Source: Eubacterium sp. | Lineage (GTDB): Bacteria; Bacillota; Clostridia; Lachnospirales; Lachnospiraceae | Assembly (NCBI GenBank): GCA_003486385.1 | Contig: DNFT01000006.1 | Location: 1 to 53,522, forward strand | Length of the DNA stretch: 53,522 nucleotides | Direction: 5' to 3' | Shown here: positions 43,533 through 52,491 of the stretch, in pieces | Numbering within the stretch: position 1 is the stretch's first letter | How the letters are laid out: every line of letters begins with the position of its first letter | Position numbers and translations under genes: made by a program | Notes under the pieces: generated by a model | The model's input: the letters and a program-made list of their open reading frames with translations, nothing else | Told to the model about the DNA's origin: nothing | Database searches by the model: none

Positions 43533-43561
43533 TTGACAAAAAAAGTCTCAAAACTTACTAT
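43533..43561 (+). promoter_or_regulatory. Promoter of the AraC-family gene
   Basis: TTGACA (43533-43538), a 17-base spacer and TACTAT (43556-43561), 52 bases before the chosen start codon. Confidence 0.72.
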
Positions 43562-43613
43562 ATCTAATAGCACCTTAGGTACAGTGCATTTTCACTGCAG
43601 AATGGAGAATTGT

Positions 43614-44447
43614 ATGATTTTAAGCGACAAAAAGAAAGACTTCGATATAACCCAGGTGAAGGGAAAGGCATATTCCGAAATGAAGGATGCCCACTATCAT
43701 CCATATTATGAATTCTATTACCTTCTATCAGGGACAAGACGTATTTTCATAAATGACACTATATATTACGTAAAAAAGGGGGATTTGATTGTCATACCTA
43801 AAGGTGAACTGCACCGCACAACCTATATAGGCGGAGACACCCACGAAAGAATTGTCATGATTTTCAGCGATGCCTTCATCGCCCCGCTCATGAACAAGCT
43901 TAGTTCCGACACTTTTCAAAAGTGCTTTGGAAAACGTCAGATAACGATTCCTCCCAACAGGAGAGATTATATTGAGGAACTCTTTGCAAAAATAATACGG
44001 GAGCATAACGGAATAGACATATTTTCCGAAAGCATGCTCGCCGTATATGTGTATGAACTTATTTTATTTGTTCTTAGGTGTCAGGAAAATTCGGATTCCG
44101 CATATCCTGCCAGCGAAATCGGAGATGATGTCATCTCCGAAGCCGCTAAGTTCATTTCAGGAAATTTTACAAAGGACTTTTCTCTCTCCCAGCTAGCTGT
44201 TAAGTACAATATGAGCCCATCATATTTCTCCCGCAAGTTCAAGCTGTGCACCGGCTTCGGCTACAAGGAATACCTCATAACAGTGCGTATTATCGAAGCC
44301 TGCCGGCTTCTTCTTAATACCGACATGTCAATCACACAGATTGCGGAGAACTGCGGCTTTGATGACAGCAACTACTTCGGAGACTGCTTTAAAAAGATAA
44401 AAGGTATGTCTCCAAGAGAGTACAGAAAGGCAAATGGTGTGGTGTAG
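43614..44447 (+). CDS. AraC family transcriptional regulator with cupin sensor
   Basis: This 277-residue protein has an N-terminal cupin (about 20-110: HYHPYYEFYYLLSG, KKGDLIVIPKGELHRT) that likely binds a sugar. The C-terminal AraC domain (about 180-275) carries two helix-turn-helix units, with SQLAVKYNMSPSYFSRKFK and ITQIAENCGFDDSNYFGDCF. The start at 43614 follows GGAGA. It is divergent from the MATE/YetA/helicase operon and may control it in response to an oligosaccharide. Confidence 0.9.
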   Translation: MILSDKKKDFDITQVKGKAYSEMKDAHYHPYYEFYYLLSGTRRIFINDTIYYVKKGDLIVIPKGELHRTTYIGGDTHERIVMIFSDAFIAPLMNKLSSDTFQKCFGKRQITIPPNRRDYIEELFAKIIREHNGIDIFSESMLAVYVYELILFVLRCQENSDSAYPASEIGDDVISEAAKFISGNFTKDFSLSQLAVKYNMSPSYFSRKFKLCTGFGYKEYLITVRIIEACRLLLNTDMSITQIAENCGFDDSNYFGDCFKKIKGMSPREYRKANGVV

Positions 44448-44448
44448 G

Positions 44449-45576
44449 CTATCTTATGATAGTATCACTGTTATTTAACACAAGTGTGCTGTACAGAAAG
44501 AGCACATCCTGCCCGTCAAATTCTATGAACCGTCCAAGGTATGCCGGTGAGATATAGCGGATATCCACAAGCGTTATCTTAGAATATGCCTCTATAAAAA
44601 GAGGTGCTATGCTGCTCCCGAACGAATCCCTGAAGATTATAAGCTCCTTGTCCGTATCCGCCGATGGATTGTCAATGACAAGGAGCGATCTTGGACCGGA
44701 GAGGAATGTTTCATAGAGATCATTTCCCTCTGCCTTCTCCATATCGTATACAGCTCCTGTCTTACCAGTCTCGTAATCCGTTACCGTACTGTTTTTTATC
44801 GCTTCATTTTCAAGATAATACAATGTCTCCGTGGCAATCGGAAGTGCCGCCTGCCCATAGTACACCCCACGGAACGGCGCAGCCAACTGCTTTAGTTCAT
44901 ACTCAGCCGACAGAGTAACCCCCATCTTATCAGCAATCTCCCTCGCAGCATCCACTATCCTTTCCTGTCTCCAATGAGTGTCAGTGCGGTAGTAATCGTC
45001 ATAGCTTAACAAGCCGCGGATGTCTATAAGCTGCATGAAATCAAGCTTATCCTTCATCAGACTATAAAGCTCATCATAGTCCATGGATGGATAGCCATTC
45101 TTATCCGCAAGAAAATAATTCTTGTCCGGTACAATCACACCATACACGGCACCTGCCTTACCCTCAAGATATTTCCTGTTAACCTCACCAAAGCACAGTG
45201 CAGCATAATCAAGCGAAGCTTCATTTAGCGGGTACTCAAGCTTTGACAGGTATCCATCTGCTATATACAGCCCATTGTTATCCTTCCTGCCAAAAAGATA
45301 ATAATTGCCGACCGCCTTAAATGTGCGCATGGTGTCACGCATAGGGAATTGATCCAGTGTGTACTTCTCAAACTCCTCCATAAATCTGCCGGACTGCAAG
45401 GTCTGTACAGACAGCTTAGGGAACGTCTTAAGCCCCCTTCTCTCACTGTATGAATACGTATTATCCGGCTCAATAATGCTCCACAGCGCCAATCCGTAAA
45501 TGCATGCCGCAGTCACAATAATCACTATTATATTTTTATTCAAATATCTTTTTAAACCATTTGATTTATTTTCCAT
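44449..45576 (-). CDS. DHHW (AlgJ-like) membrane-anchored protein
   Basis: This 375-residue protein has an N-terminal anchor (about 15-36) and an extracellular SGNH/AlgX-N-like domain. Its motif DTHW in YYRTDTHWRQ matches the family's D-x-H-W, and LIIFRDSFGSSIAPLF carries the conserved Ser. Such proteins transfer acyl groups to surface polysaccharide, receiving them from an MBOAT partner, which is the adjacent upstream gene. The start at 45576 follows GGAGAT. Confidence 0.85.
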   Translation of the reverse strand: MENKSNGLKRYLNKNIIVIIVTAACIYGLALWSIIEPDNTYSYSERRGLKTFPKLSVQTLQSGRFMEEFEKYTLDQFPMRDTMRTFKAVGNYYLFGRKDNNGLYIADGYLSKLEYPLNEASLDYAALCFGEVNRKYLEGKAGAVYGVIVPDKNYFLADKNGYPSMDYDELYSLMKDKLDFMQLIDIRGLLSYDDYYRTDTHWRQERIVDAAREIADKMGVTLSAEYELKQLAAPFRGVYYGQAALPIATETLYYLENEAIKNSTVTDYETGKTGAVYDMEKAEGNDLYETFLSGPRSLLVIDNPSADTDKELIIFRDSFGSSIAPLFIEAYSKITLVDIRYISPAYLGRFIEFDGQDVLFLYSTLVLNNSDTIIR

Positions 45577-45605
45577 ATCTATCTCCATTTCTCAGAGATT
45601 TAATA

Positions 45606-47012
45606 TTAAAACCTGAAATATAAAAACGGATTGAAGGAGCCGTCCACCAGATAGCCTGTCACCAGAATAAGCAGTGCTGCAAGCACAACCGGTTCACCTA
45701 TCGTAAAAATAGCGTTCACCGCCTTATTGTCCTTCATCCTGCCCTCAAGTCTCGCAAAAACATTCCTCACCACAGGCAGTGAGCCTGCAATTGCAATAAT
45801 AAGTGTTATGGCATAGCTCTTCAGGTAGTAGAGCGACTCGGCAGACACAGCACTAAGCCCTCCTGCCCCGAACATTCCTGCAATGACTGCTCCGGCATCG
45901 GACATCGTCGCAGCGCTGAATATGACGAAGCTTATCATAACCAGTAACATCGTGTATATATGCCCTGCTGCCCTGCTCTTTTTGAGTAACGGAAGCAGAA
46001 AGAGCTTCTCAAGGATGAGGAAAAATGCCATATAAAGCCCCCAGATGACAAAATTCCATGCTGCTCCATGCCATAAGCCGGTGAGTGCCCACACAACCAG
46101 AATGTTCAGGAACCATCTCCACTTCTTCACCCGGTTTCCTCCCATCGGAATATACACATAGTCGCGGAACCATGTCCCCAGAGACATGTGCCATCTTCTC
46201 CAGAACTCCGTAATGCTCTTTGAAATATACGGATAGTTGAAGTTCTCCGGAAAATCGAAGCCAAATATCTTTCCAAGACCTATCGCCATATCACTGTAGC
46301 CCGAAAAATCAAAATATATCTGAAGTGTACACGCAATTGCATACAGCCACACAAAAAGCACCGAAGGCTGTGCTGCACCCGTGTAGGCATCTATAAGCTC
46401 ACCTAACTGGTTAGCTATAAGTACCTTTTTTGATAAGCCTATTATAAATCTCCTGATTCCACAGGCAGTCTTTTCGGTGCTGTGCTTTCTCACATGCAGC
46501 TCTCCCTCAATATCCGAATATCGCACAATCGGACCTGCTATGAGCTGTGGAAACATGGATATATACATCGCCATATCTATATAGCTCCTCTGAGCCGCAA
46601 CCGTTTTTCTGTACACATCAATGACATAGCTTATCACCTGAAAGGTATAAAAGCTGATGCCTATAGGCAGAGTAACCTTAAGAACCGGAACAGCAAGCCC
46701 TGTCACGGCTCCGAAGGATTCAAGGAAAAATCCTGCATACTTGAAATATCCAAGCACACCAAGACTTATTACAACAGAGGTGGTCAAAAAAAGCTTTGAC
46801 CACCTTCTCTTAGAGTCTATAAGTCTTCCAAATACATAGCCCTGCGTTATCATAACCAACATGAGGAGAGTATATCTTAACTCTCCCCATGCGTAAAATA
46901 CAAGGCTTGCCAATAAAAGTACTACATTTTTTCCTCTGCCCGGTACCACAAAATACAGCAGTATCACCGCAGGCAGGAAGCAATATAAAAACGGAATACT
47001 TGAAAAAATCAT
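45606..47012 (-). CDS. MBOAT family O-acyltransferase (AlgI-like)
   Basis: This 468-residue protein has about eleven membrane helices with MBOAT/AlgI signatures: SKSITEFWRRWHMSLGTWFR and the catalytic His in LTGLWHGAAWNFVIWG. It passes acyl groups across the membrane for O-acylation of an exopolymer. The downstream DHHW gene, 29 bases away, encodes the extracellular partner. GAGGAT lies 4 bases before ATG 47012. Confidence 0.95.
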   Translation of the reverse strand: MIFSSIPFLYCFLPAVILLYFVVPGRGKNVVLLLASLVFYAWGELRYTLLMLVMITQGYVFGRLIDSKRRWSKLFLTTSVVISLGVLGYFKYAGFFLESFGAVTGLAVPVLKVTLPIGISFYTFQVISYVIDVYRKTVAAQRSYIDMAMYISMFPQLIAGPIVRYSDIEGELHVRKHSTEKTACGIRRFIIGLSKKVLIANQLGELIDAYTGAAQPSVLFVWLYAIACTLQIYFDFSGYSDMAIGLGKIFGFDFPENFNYPYISKSITEFWRRWHMSLGTWFRDYVYIPMGGNRVKKWRWFLNILVVWALTGLWHGAAWNFVIWGLYMAFFLILEKLFLLPLLKKSRAAGHIYTMLLVMISFVIFSAATMSDAGAVIAGMFGAGGLSAVSAESLYYLKSYAITLIIAIAGSLPVVRNVFARLEGRMKDNKAVNAIFTIGEPVVLAALLILVTGYLVDGSFNPFLYFRF

Positions 47013-47097
47013 GCCAATCCTCATTTCACAGACATTTCTTTACAGTGCCGGCTGTCTGCGACGTCTGTAACACAAACAACACTCATAATACTACCGA

Positions 47098-47763
47098 TTA
47101 TCCAATATTTTCCTTATATAACTCAACTGCATCAGGATATACCTCTGAGAGATTAGCTGAGAATGTATCAATTATATCTGTAAGACCATAAGCTGATACA
47201 ATATAATCGTCAACCTGATATACAACCAAAACATCCGGGAAACCGCACATCCACTGCTTTTCAAGAATTCCATCCTTAAGGTGCTCTGCAATCGCAGCTA
47301 CATTCTCCTTGTCAATCACATGAAAAGCACCTGCCGTAAATGTGTTTGCATTCATCATATGACCAAGGGAGGCCGCATCGTCGATGAGTGCAACGTCATC
47401 CTCCGCAATTCCAAAAACATCGTTTATTGCAGCAGAGTCCTCAAGACCATATTTTCCCGCAGCGTCATCTCTTGCATTATCCGGATTGTAATCCCCACCT
47501 GCTGCCGGGAACCTGTCATCCTCACCGTAAACTGCCCAGATATCATCAAGAAGCTTAACCGCTCCCTGCGCATCGCTCTCATCCGCATCCTTAGACGGCT
47601 CCTGTGTCGCCTCTGTTGTTGTCTCTGTTGTTGTCTCTGTTGTTGTCTCAATCTGTGATGTTGACTCTGTTGTACCCGGATTTACATTGTTATCCTTCTT
47701 TCCACATGCGCTGAGTGCAACAACCGACACTGCCATAACTGATAATAAAGCTAACTTTCTCAT
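47098..47763 (-). CDS. Lipoprotein, DUF4358-like
   Basis: This 221-residue protein has a lipoprotein signal with lipobox LSAC (Cys about residue 20). A Thr/Glu linker follows, built from a 12-base tandem unit (TETT repeated, residues about 38-53), then a DUF4358-like domain from about 70. That domain family is often found beside DHHW and MBOAT genes in Clostridia, as here. It probably assists surface acylation from the outer membrane face. Repeat number in the linker may vary between strains. Confidence 0.75.
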   Translation of the reverse strand: MRKLALLSVMAVSVVALSACGKKDNNVNPGTTESTSQIETTTETTTETTTEATQEPSKDADESDAQGAVKLLDDIWAVYGEDDRFPAAGGDYNPDNARDDAAGKYGLEDSAAINDVFGIAEDDVALIDDAASLGHMMNANTFTAGAFHVIDKENVAAIAEHLKDGILEKQWMCGFPDVLVVYQVDDYIVSAYGLTDIIDTFSANLSEVYPDAVELYKENIG

Positions 47764-47793
47764 AAAATTAAATTCCTCCTGATAAAAAAATTG

Positions 47794-48396
47794 TTAATTA
47801 TTCCCCTTCTGTGTCCTGAGCTTCCACTCTCCTGTTTCTTCATCGAAACACATTGAAACCTTTACAGAATAAGTCCCCGCATTCACTGTAAGGTATGCCT
47901 CCTCATCAGGCTGCACTGCCCAGACTATATCCGCCTCATCGCTCGCCGACATTACACTTGTCCCATAAGGTATGAGTTCACCACCGGATGCTTCTATTGT
48001 AAAGCTTCCCCTCGCCTTAATATGAAGTGTAAACCCGGACTCCTCCAAAACGGCACTTCTTTCAAGAGAATATGAAACAACCGCAGGTTCATTCTGCACC
48101 TGGGCTGTCACACCTCTTTCATCAAGCATGACTCCGTCGTAATATACCTCCGGTATCTGACCCTTTCCTGACAATACCGTAATGCCTCTTCCAAGTACAA
48201 TTAAAATACATGCCGCAGCCACAGCGGACATGGCATATATCATTTTTTTTCTCACAGCCTGCTTCTTCCTGCGGAATAATTCCTGTGTCTTAATTACATC
48301 GTCCTCACTCTTTTCAAAAAGCTCCCTTGCTCCGTCTAAGAGATCGTCGCTGACACCGGATAAAGCCTGCGAAAGTATCTCTCCTTTCTTCACCAT
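47794..48396 (-). CDS. Membrane protein, probable anti-sigma factor
   Basis: This 200-residue protein has a cytoplasmic N-terminal region of about 50 residues, one transmembrane helix (about 51-71) and an external beta-rich domain (about 80-195). It overlaps the ECF sigma gene by 7 bases. Position and topology fit an anti-sigma factor that releases the sigma factor when an envelope signal is sensed. No zinc anti-sigma (H-x3-C-x2-C) motif is seen, so the call rests on context. Confidence 0.65.
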   Translation of the reverse strand: MVKKGEILSQALSGVSDDLLDGARELFEKSEDDVIKTQELFRRKKQAVRKKMIYAMSAVAAACILIVLGRGITVLSGKGQIPEVYYDGVMLDERGVTAQVQNEPAVVSYSLERSAVLEESGFTLHIKARGSFTIEASGGELIPYGTSVMSASDEADIVWAVQPDEEAYLTVNAGTYSVKVSMCFDEETGEWKLRTQKGNN

Positions 48397-48947
48397 ACCC
48401 CCTCCTTCTTCAGATAATCCTTGAGGCGGCGCCTGATTCTCGACAGCGTTGACTTAATCGTTCCCTCACTGATTCCCATTCTCTTAGAGATATCGGAAAC
48501 CGGACAGCTATAGTAATACCTGAGCAAGAAAATATTCCTATTCTCCGGTTTCTGACCTCTTAAGAATTCATCAATCACCTGTTCAAGATGAACCGCGTCA
48601 GCATGGCTCTCTACATCCTTCATGTCCGGTATACACTCATCCAGTTCATGAATGGACACAGCATATTCCCCTGCCGCCCTCTTATCTGCATGTCTGGCAT
48701 TGTACTTGTTAATTGCCGCATTTCTGGTCAGCTTTCCAAGAAATGCTGCCAGATTTTCCGGATGATGCGGAGGTATTGATTTCCATGCCCCAAGTAGTGC
48801 ATCGTTAACGCACTCCTCGCTATCCTCAATATTATCAAGTATATTCATCGAAATATGCATGCAATAATGATTATATTTTTCCGAGGCTTCCCTGATTGCG
48901 CGTTCATTGCGCTCCAGAAAAAGCTCCACGATAGCCTTGTCCTGCAT
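48390..48947 (-). CDS. ECF-type RNA polymerase sigma factor
   Basis: This 185-residue sigma factor has region 2 (about 5-75: NHYCMHISMNIL, EECVNDALLGAWKSI, LAAFLGKLTRNAAINKYN) and region 4 (about 120-180: NIFLLRYYYSCPVSDISKRM, GISEGTIKSTLSRIRRRLKD). The start at 48947 follows GGAGG by 5 bases. It is cotranscribed with the putative anti-sigma gene, and the lipoprotein, MBOAT and DHHW genes follow on the same strand, making them likely members of its regulon. Confidence 0.92.
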   Translation of the reverse strand: MQDKAIVELFLERNERAIREASEKYNHYCMHISMNILDNIEDSEECVNDALLGAWKSIPPHHPENLAAFLGKLTRNAAINKYNARHADKRAAGEYAVSIHELDECIPDMKDVESHADAVHLEQVIDEFLRGQKPENRNIFLLRYYYSCPVSDISKRMGISEGTIKSTLSRIRRRLKDYLKKEGVW

Positions 48948-49126
48948 TTCCTCCTCCATTTTTATCATCCTGCCTATATACACAGCTTATTTTTTATTAG
49001 GTTGCACTTTTCTAAAAAAAATTTTAAAAATTTTTATTCCAAAATTTCTGATTATACATAACCCATAATCAATTATCGTCTGCCTGCTCCGCACATTCTT
49101 ACCTTGCGTATTTTACCTTTCGCAAT

Positions 49127-49549
49127 TCACATTGCCTGTTTATCATAGTTTTTGTAGAGATACTGAATAATATCCTTCCTTGTCACAATTCCTATAAAAA
49201 CATTGTCATCATCAACAACCGGCACGAAATTCTGCTTGATTGCAAGATCAATCAGACTTTCCATATGTGCCTCGGCATTCACCGGACGATTGTTCACACG
49301 CCTGTGAATATCTGAAATCGGTATCTCCTCCGCTTCCTCAAAGGTAGAAATATTCTCATCAGCCATCTTCCAGAGCAGATCACCCTCCGTTATTGTTCCC
49401 ACATATTTGCCATGCTTGCTGATAATAGGCATCGCTGTATACTTATGGTAACGTATCTTCTCCAGCACCTGCCTTATATTCGCATCCTCATACACATATA
49501 CCACATCACACTTCGGTGTGAGAAAAAATAAAATATTATTGTTATTCAT
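49127..49549 (-). CDS. Tandem CBS-domain protein
   Basis: This 140-residue protein consists of two CBS motifs (about 10-60: VVYVYEDANIRQVL, GKYVGTITEGDLLW; about 80-135: FVPVVDDDNVFIGIVTRKDI). CBS pairs bind adenine nucleotides and act as energy sensors or regulators. There is no attached enzyme or transporter domain. ATG at 49549 follows AGGG; a second ATG at 49561 is possible. Target unknown. Confidence 0.88.
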   Translation of the reverse strand: MNNNNILFFLTPKCDVVYVYEDANIRQVLEKIRYHKYTAMPIISKHGKYVGTITEGDLLWKMADENISTFEEAEEIPISDIHRRVNNRPVNAEAHMESLIDLAIKQNFVPVVDDDNVFIGIVTRKDIIQYLYKNYDKQAM

Positions 49550-49734
49550 AGCCCTCTCCATCTCCTATGTATTTTTTCCTTATATAGTTGCAATAATGTC
49601 CACGCGCTTTTTAGGCAATTGTAGCATATAATTATGAACAGAATAAGTACAAAACGTAAAATCATTATAATCCAGGCTATCCAAATGCCCCACACTGATA
49701 CATTCCGGAATAAAACGGCATCGGAAGAATAATG

Positions 49735-49795
49735 TCTTAGAAAAAACAAAAAACGCATAAAGCCTCGAACCATAAAGCTTCATGCGTCTTTTTAC
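49735..49795 (-). terminator. Terminator of tRNA-Gly
   Basis: On the minus strand ACGCATGAAGC...GGCTTTATGCGT forms a stem, followed by TTTTTTGTTTTTT, directly after the tRNA. Confidence 0.8.
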
Positions 49796-49797
49796 AG

Positions 49798-49868
49798 AGC
49801 AGGATACGGGAATCGAACCCGCCTCCTCAGCTTGGGAAGCTGATATACTACCGATGTACTAATCCTGC
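49798..49868 (-). tRNA. tRNA-Gly (anticodon CCC)
   Basis: The acceptor arms GCAGGAT and ATCCTGC pair perfectly. The stem TCAGC/GCTGA encloses loop TTCCCAA, giving anticodon CCC. The discriminator is T, and CCA is not encoded. Confidence 0.93.
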
Positions 49869-49942
49869 ACACTGTTACAGAATTCCTTCTGCAACAGCCT
49901 TAATTATCATATCACATCTGAACAAAAAAATCCAGCATTTTT

Positions 49943-51424
49943 TTATTTTTTCAGTCCTTTTAACTGTTCTGCAAGCTCCTTAAGTCCTGTAATGGTACTT
50001 CCGACATCCTTGGTAATAGCACTATTATCCTCGCTCACCTTAAGAGTCTCCGTGGAATGAGCCGTAACCTCCTCGGTCACACCTGAAATCGTGTGTATTC
50101 CTTCTACTATAGTCTGGTTGGCATCATTTAACTCGCGTACAAGCTCACTGAGTCTTCCTGCCTCGTCATATACCATGTCATTCTTCTGTGCAATCTTCAC
50201 AAAGCTCTTAACAGTCTCATCTGCTGCGTGATTCTGATTTCCTGATACCTTTATCATATCCTCAATAACATTTACAACATCCGAAAGCTCTGCTGAAATA
50301 CTGTCAATAAGCTCTGTTATATTACCTGTAGCTCCCTGCGTCTGATCGGCAAGATTGGAAATCTCAGAGGCAACCACTGCGAAACCACGGCCTGCGTCCC
50401 CTGCCCTTGCCGCCTCAATGCTTGCATTAAGTGCAAGAAGACTTGTCTGTGAAGCAATGCTGTTAATCATATCTATTATTGACTGCATCTTACCTGTATG
50501 CTCACGAAGCTGCAGAAGCTCCCTGGATACATTGGCATTGGCATCATTTGACACCTTTACACATCTTAAAAGCTCATCCATATTTTTCTTCGATAAATCA
50601 AGCTCCGACTTAGTCTCATTTACATTATCCACAATCATTCCCGAAGCTTTCTCAACACTATTAATCGTATCCTGAATCTGTTCTGTCTTTTCGAGCTGTA
50701 CCTGGATGGAGCGAACTGTCTCGTTCGTTCCTGCTGCCACCTCGCTCATCGAATCCTTGGTCTTATTGGCTGTAGTCTCTAATATATCAACCTTGCCGGA
50801 TACAGTATTGATGTCATCGGTAATCTTCTCTGCCACATCAAGAATCTCGCTCATAAGAGCCGCATTATGCTCCTTCTCCTCCTCAACCAGCTCAAGCTGG
50901 GTATCGTTGCATTTTTTTGATACATAAGTCGCCATGAGAAGATAACCTGTAAAAAGCAGAACCGATGCAACCCTGATCTCAACATTCGCAAGCTGCGACA
51001 TATCCAGCTGTCCCGACAGGGCACTGTAAGCAACCTGGATAATATTTCCAAGCGATACCGTTCCCATAAAACATGCCGCAACCTTAATATTATTGTAAGA
51101 GATAAGAATGACAGCGATAAGAAACGCATACACATACGCGACAGGCGATACCGTAGTAAAAATTATAAACAGGTAAAATATTACATACCCGCCCGATATG
51201 GCATATTTTAAATATTTCGTACCCTTGTCCTTTAAATACATTGCCAGACATAATACATAAGGCACCAGTGCAAAGATACAGAACACGGCAAAATATCCCA
51301 TGCTTCTGCTTTTCTTGAGTACCTCAACAAGATAGCATACAACAAGAATAATATTCATTATGCTGTATGCTATCATACTGGTCCTGTTCGACAGCTTCAA
51401 TCCGTCAAATTTTTTGTTTTCCAT
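49943..51424 (-). CDS. Methyl-accepting chemotaxis protein
   Basis: This 493-residue receptor has six N-terminal membrane helices (about 15-180) with short loops and no periplasmic-type sensor domain. A coiled-coil signalling domain follows, with the conserved tip IASQTSLLALNASIEAARAG (about 350) and GRGFAVVASEI. It lacks a HAMP domain. It likely signals to CheA/CheW from a membrane-embedded sensor. GGAGGAG precedes ATG 51424. Confidence 0.92.
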   Translation of the reverse strand: MENKKFDGLKLSNRTSMIAYSIMNIILVVCYLVEVLKKSRSMGYFAVFCIFALVPYVLCLAMYLKDKGTKYLKYAISGGYVIFYLFIIFTTVSPVAYVYAFLIAVILISYNNIKVAACFMGTVSLGNIIQVAYSALSGQLDMSQLANVEIRVASVLLFTGYLLMATYVSKKCNDTQLELVEEEKEHNAALMSEILDVAEKITDDINTVSGKVDILETTANKTKDSMSEVAAGTNETVRSIQVQLEKTEQIQDTINSVEKASGMIVDNVNETKSELDLSKKNMDELLRCVKVSNDANANVSRELLQLREHTGKMQSIIDMINSIASQTSLLALNASIEAARAGDAGRGFAVVASEISNLADQTQGATGNITELIDSISAELSDVVNVIEDMIKVSGNQNHAADETVKSFVKIAQKNDMVYDEAGRLSELVRELNDANQTIVEGIHTISGVTEEVTAHSTETLKVSEDNSAITKDVGSTITGLKELAEQLKGLKK

Positions 51425-51602
51425 ACTGCTCCTCCACACCTTCATAAATACAAAATACATTGTGCTTATATTTTCACAAGCCAAAACAACATATTTAATA
51501 TGTTACATATTACCATTTTTTGTATCTATATTACAAGCTTATATTGCATTTTTCGACATAATTTTAGAACAAACATCTGCTTTCACAAATATTGGGTTTC
51601 TT

Positions 51603-51610
51603 CATATTAT
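51603..51610 (+). promoter_or_regulatory. Possible sporulation (sigma-E-like) -10 for cotJ
   Basis: CATATTAT resembles the sigma-E -10 consensus (CATACAAT-like) 31 bases before cotJA. I could not assign a matching -35. Confidence 0.3.
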
Positions 51611-51641
51611 ATTTATATAAAATATGCAAAAGGAGTCATAT

Positions 51642-52025
51642 ATGGCTTATTATAATGGCAATCACCGCATGGTGCAGCGTCAGCCTATGATGACCTGTCC
51701 GAATCAGGCACAGAACAGGCAGAGCAGCTCCGGATACGGTCGAAATACAGCTTCAGCACAGCCATGCTGTAATCAAAATGCCGATACGCCACATCAGGAT
51801 ATGCCTAATGCTGCTGAAAAAAAGTGTATGATGCAGCCACGCATAACACCTGCAGATGGTGTTGCACAGTCATGTGTAATGCCTTCACCATACTGCCCTG
51901 TCGCAATGGCGTATGTACCATTTCAGGCATTCGAGGAATTATTCGAGGAATCAAAATCATTTATGATTGGCACTGCCTTTCCTTCGCTTTTCAAACCGTT
52001 TATGAGAGGAGGCAGATGTCGATGA
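51642..52025 (+). CDS. cotJA: Spore coat associated protein CotJA
   Basis: This 127-residue protein ends with the CotJA domain (MPSPYCPVAMAYVPFQAFEE, then SFMIGTAFPSLFKPFMRGG). An extra N-terminal half of about 80 residues is Gln/Asn/Met-rich and low complexity, whereas classic CotJA is about 80 residues in all. It is part of the inner spore coat. AAGGAG lies 6 bases before the ATG. Confidence 0.92.
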   Translation: MAYYNGNHRMVQRQPMMTCPNQAQNRQSSSGYGRNTASAQPCCNQNADTPHQDMPNAAEKKCMMQPRITPADGVAQSCVMPSPYCPVAMAYVPFQAFEELFEESKSFMIGTAFPSLFKPFMRGGRCR

Positions 52026-52291
52026 ACGAAACATGCAATGACAGGAATGCCCTGTTTAGAAAAATTCATGAGTGTGAGTTCATGATGATTGACCTTGGCT
52101 TGTACCTTGACACTCATCCGGACTGCGTTCAGGCGCTCAATGCATTTCAAAAGCATCGCGCTTCATACGAAAAACATGCAGCCGAATATGAGCGTCTCTA
52201 TGGCCCGCTCACATTCTACAGTGTAAGCTCAGATACTTGCTGGCCGTGGCAGCAGCTTCCATGGCCTTGGGAAATGGAGGCGTATAATTAA
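52022..52291 (+). CDS. cotJB: Spore coat protein CotJB
   Basis: This 89-residue protein matches CotJB (LFRKIHECEFMMIDLGLYLD, THPDCVQALNAF, GPLTFYSV, WPWQQLPWPWE). It overlaps cotJA by 4 bases (ATGA) and cotJC by 1 base (TAATG), the standard tight cotJABC order. Confidence 0.93.
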   Translation: MNETCNDRNALFRKIHECEFMMIDLGLYLDTHPDCVQALNAFQKHRASYEKHAAEYERLYGPLTFYSVSSDTCWPWQQLPWPWEMEAYN

Positions 52292-52389
52292 TGTGGATTT
52301 ATGAGAAAAAACTGGAATTTCCTGTGCACATCAAGGAACCTAATCCTAAGCTGGCACAGCTTATTATAAGCCAATATGGCGGTCTGTAG
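52291..52389 (+). pseudogene. cotJC: 5' fragment of cotJC, interrupted
   Basis: The first 32 codons read MWIYEKKLEFPVHIKEPNPK...QYGGL and then stop. This is the start of CotJC, a manganese-catalase-like coat enzyme of about 190-200 residues whose family sequence continues QYGGP(D/N)GE. The break falls right after the QYGG codons. A terminator and a tyrosine recombinase gene follow at once, so the gene was split by an inserted element whose left end lies near 52383-52387. The rest should be beyond the window. Confidence 0.88.
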
Positions 52390-52405
52390 TCGAGTTATAG
52401 TAGGT

Positions 52406-52436
52406 AAAAGAATACATGTAAATTGTATTCTTTTTT
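52406..52436 (+). terminator. Intrinsic terminator at the element's left end
   Basis: AAAGAATAC pairs with GTATTCTTT around a 9-base loop and is followed by TTT. It would stop the cotJ transcript before the recombinase gene. Confidence 0.75.
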
Positions 52437-52437
52437 A

Positions 52438-52451
52438 TTGCACCGGTGCAA
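52438..52451. promoter_or_regulatory. Perfect 14-bp palindrome before the recombinase gene
   Basis: TTGCACCGGTGCAA is self-complementary. It lies 40 bases before the recombinase start and could be an operator or a recombinase arm site. TATCAT at 52459-52464 may be the -10. Confidence 0.5.
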
Positions 52452-52491
52452 CTTATGTTATCATTAGGGCAAAAACAAAGGAGTTATCTAT

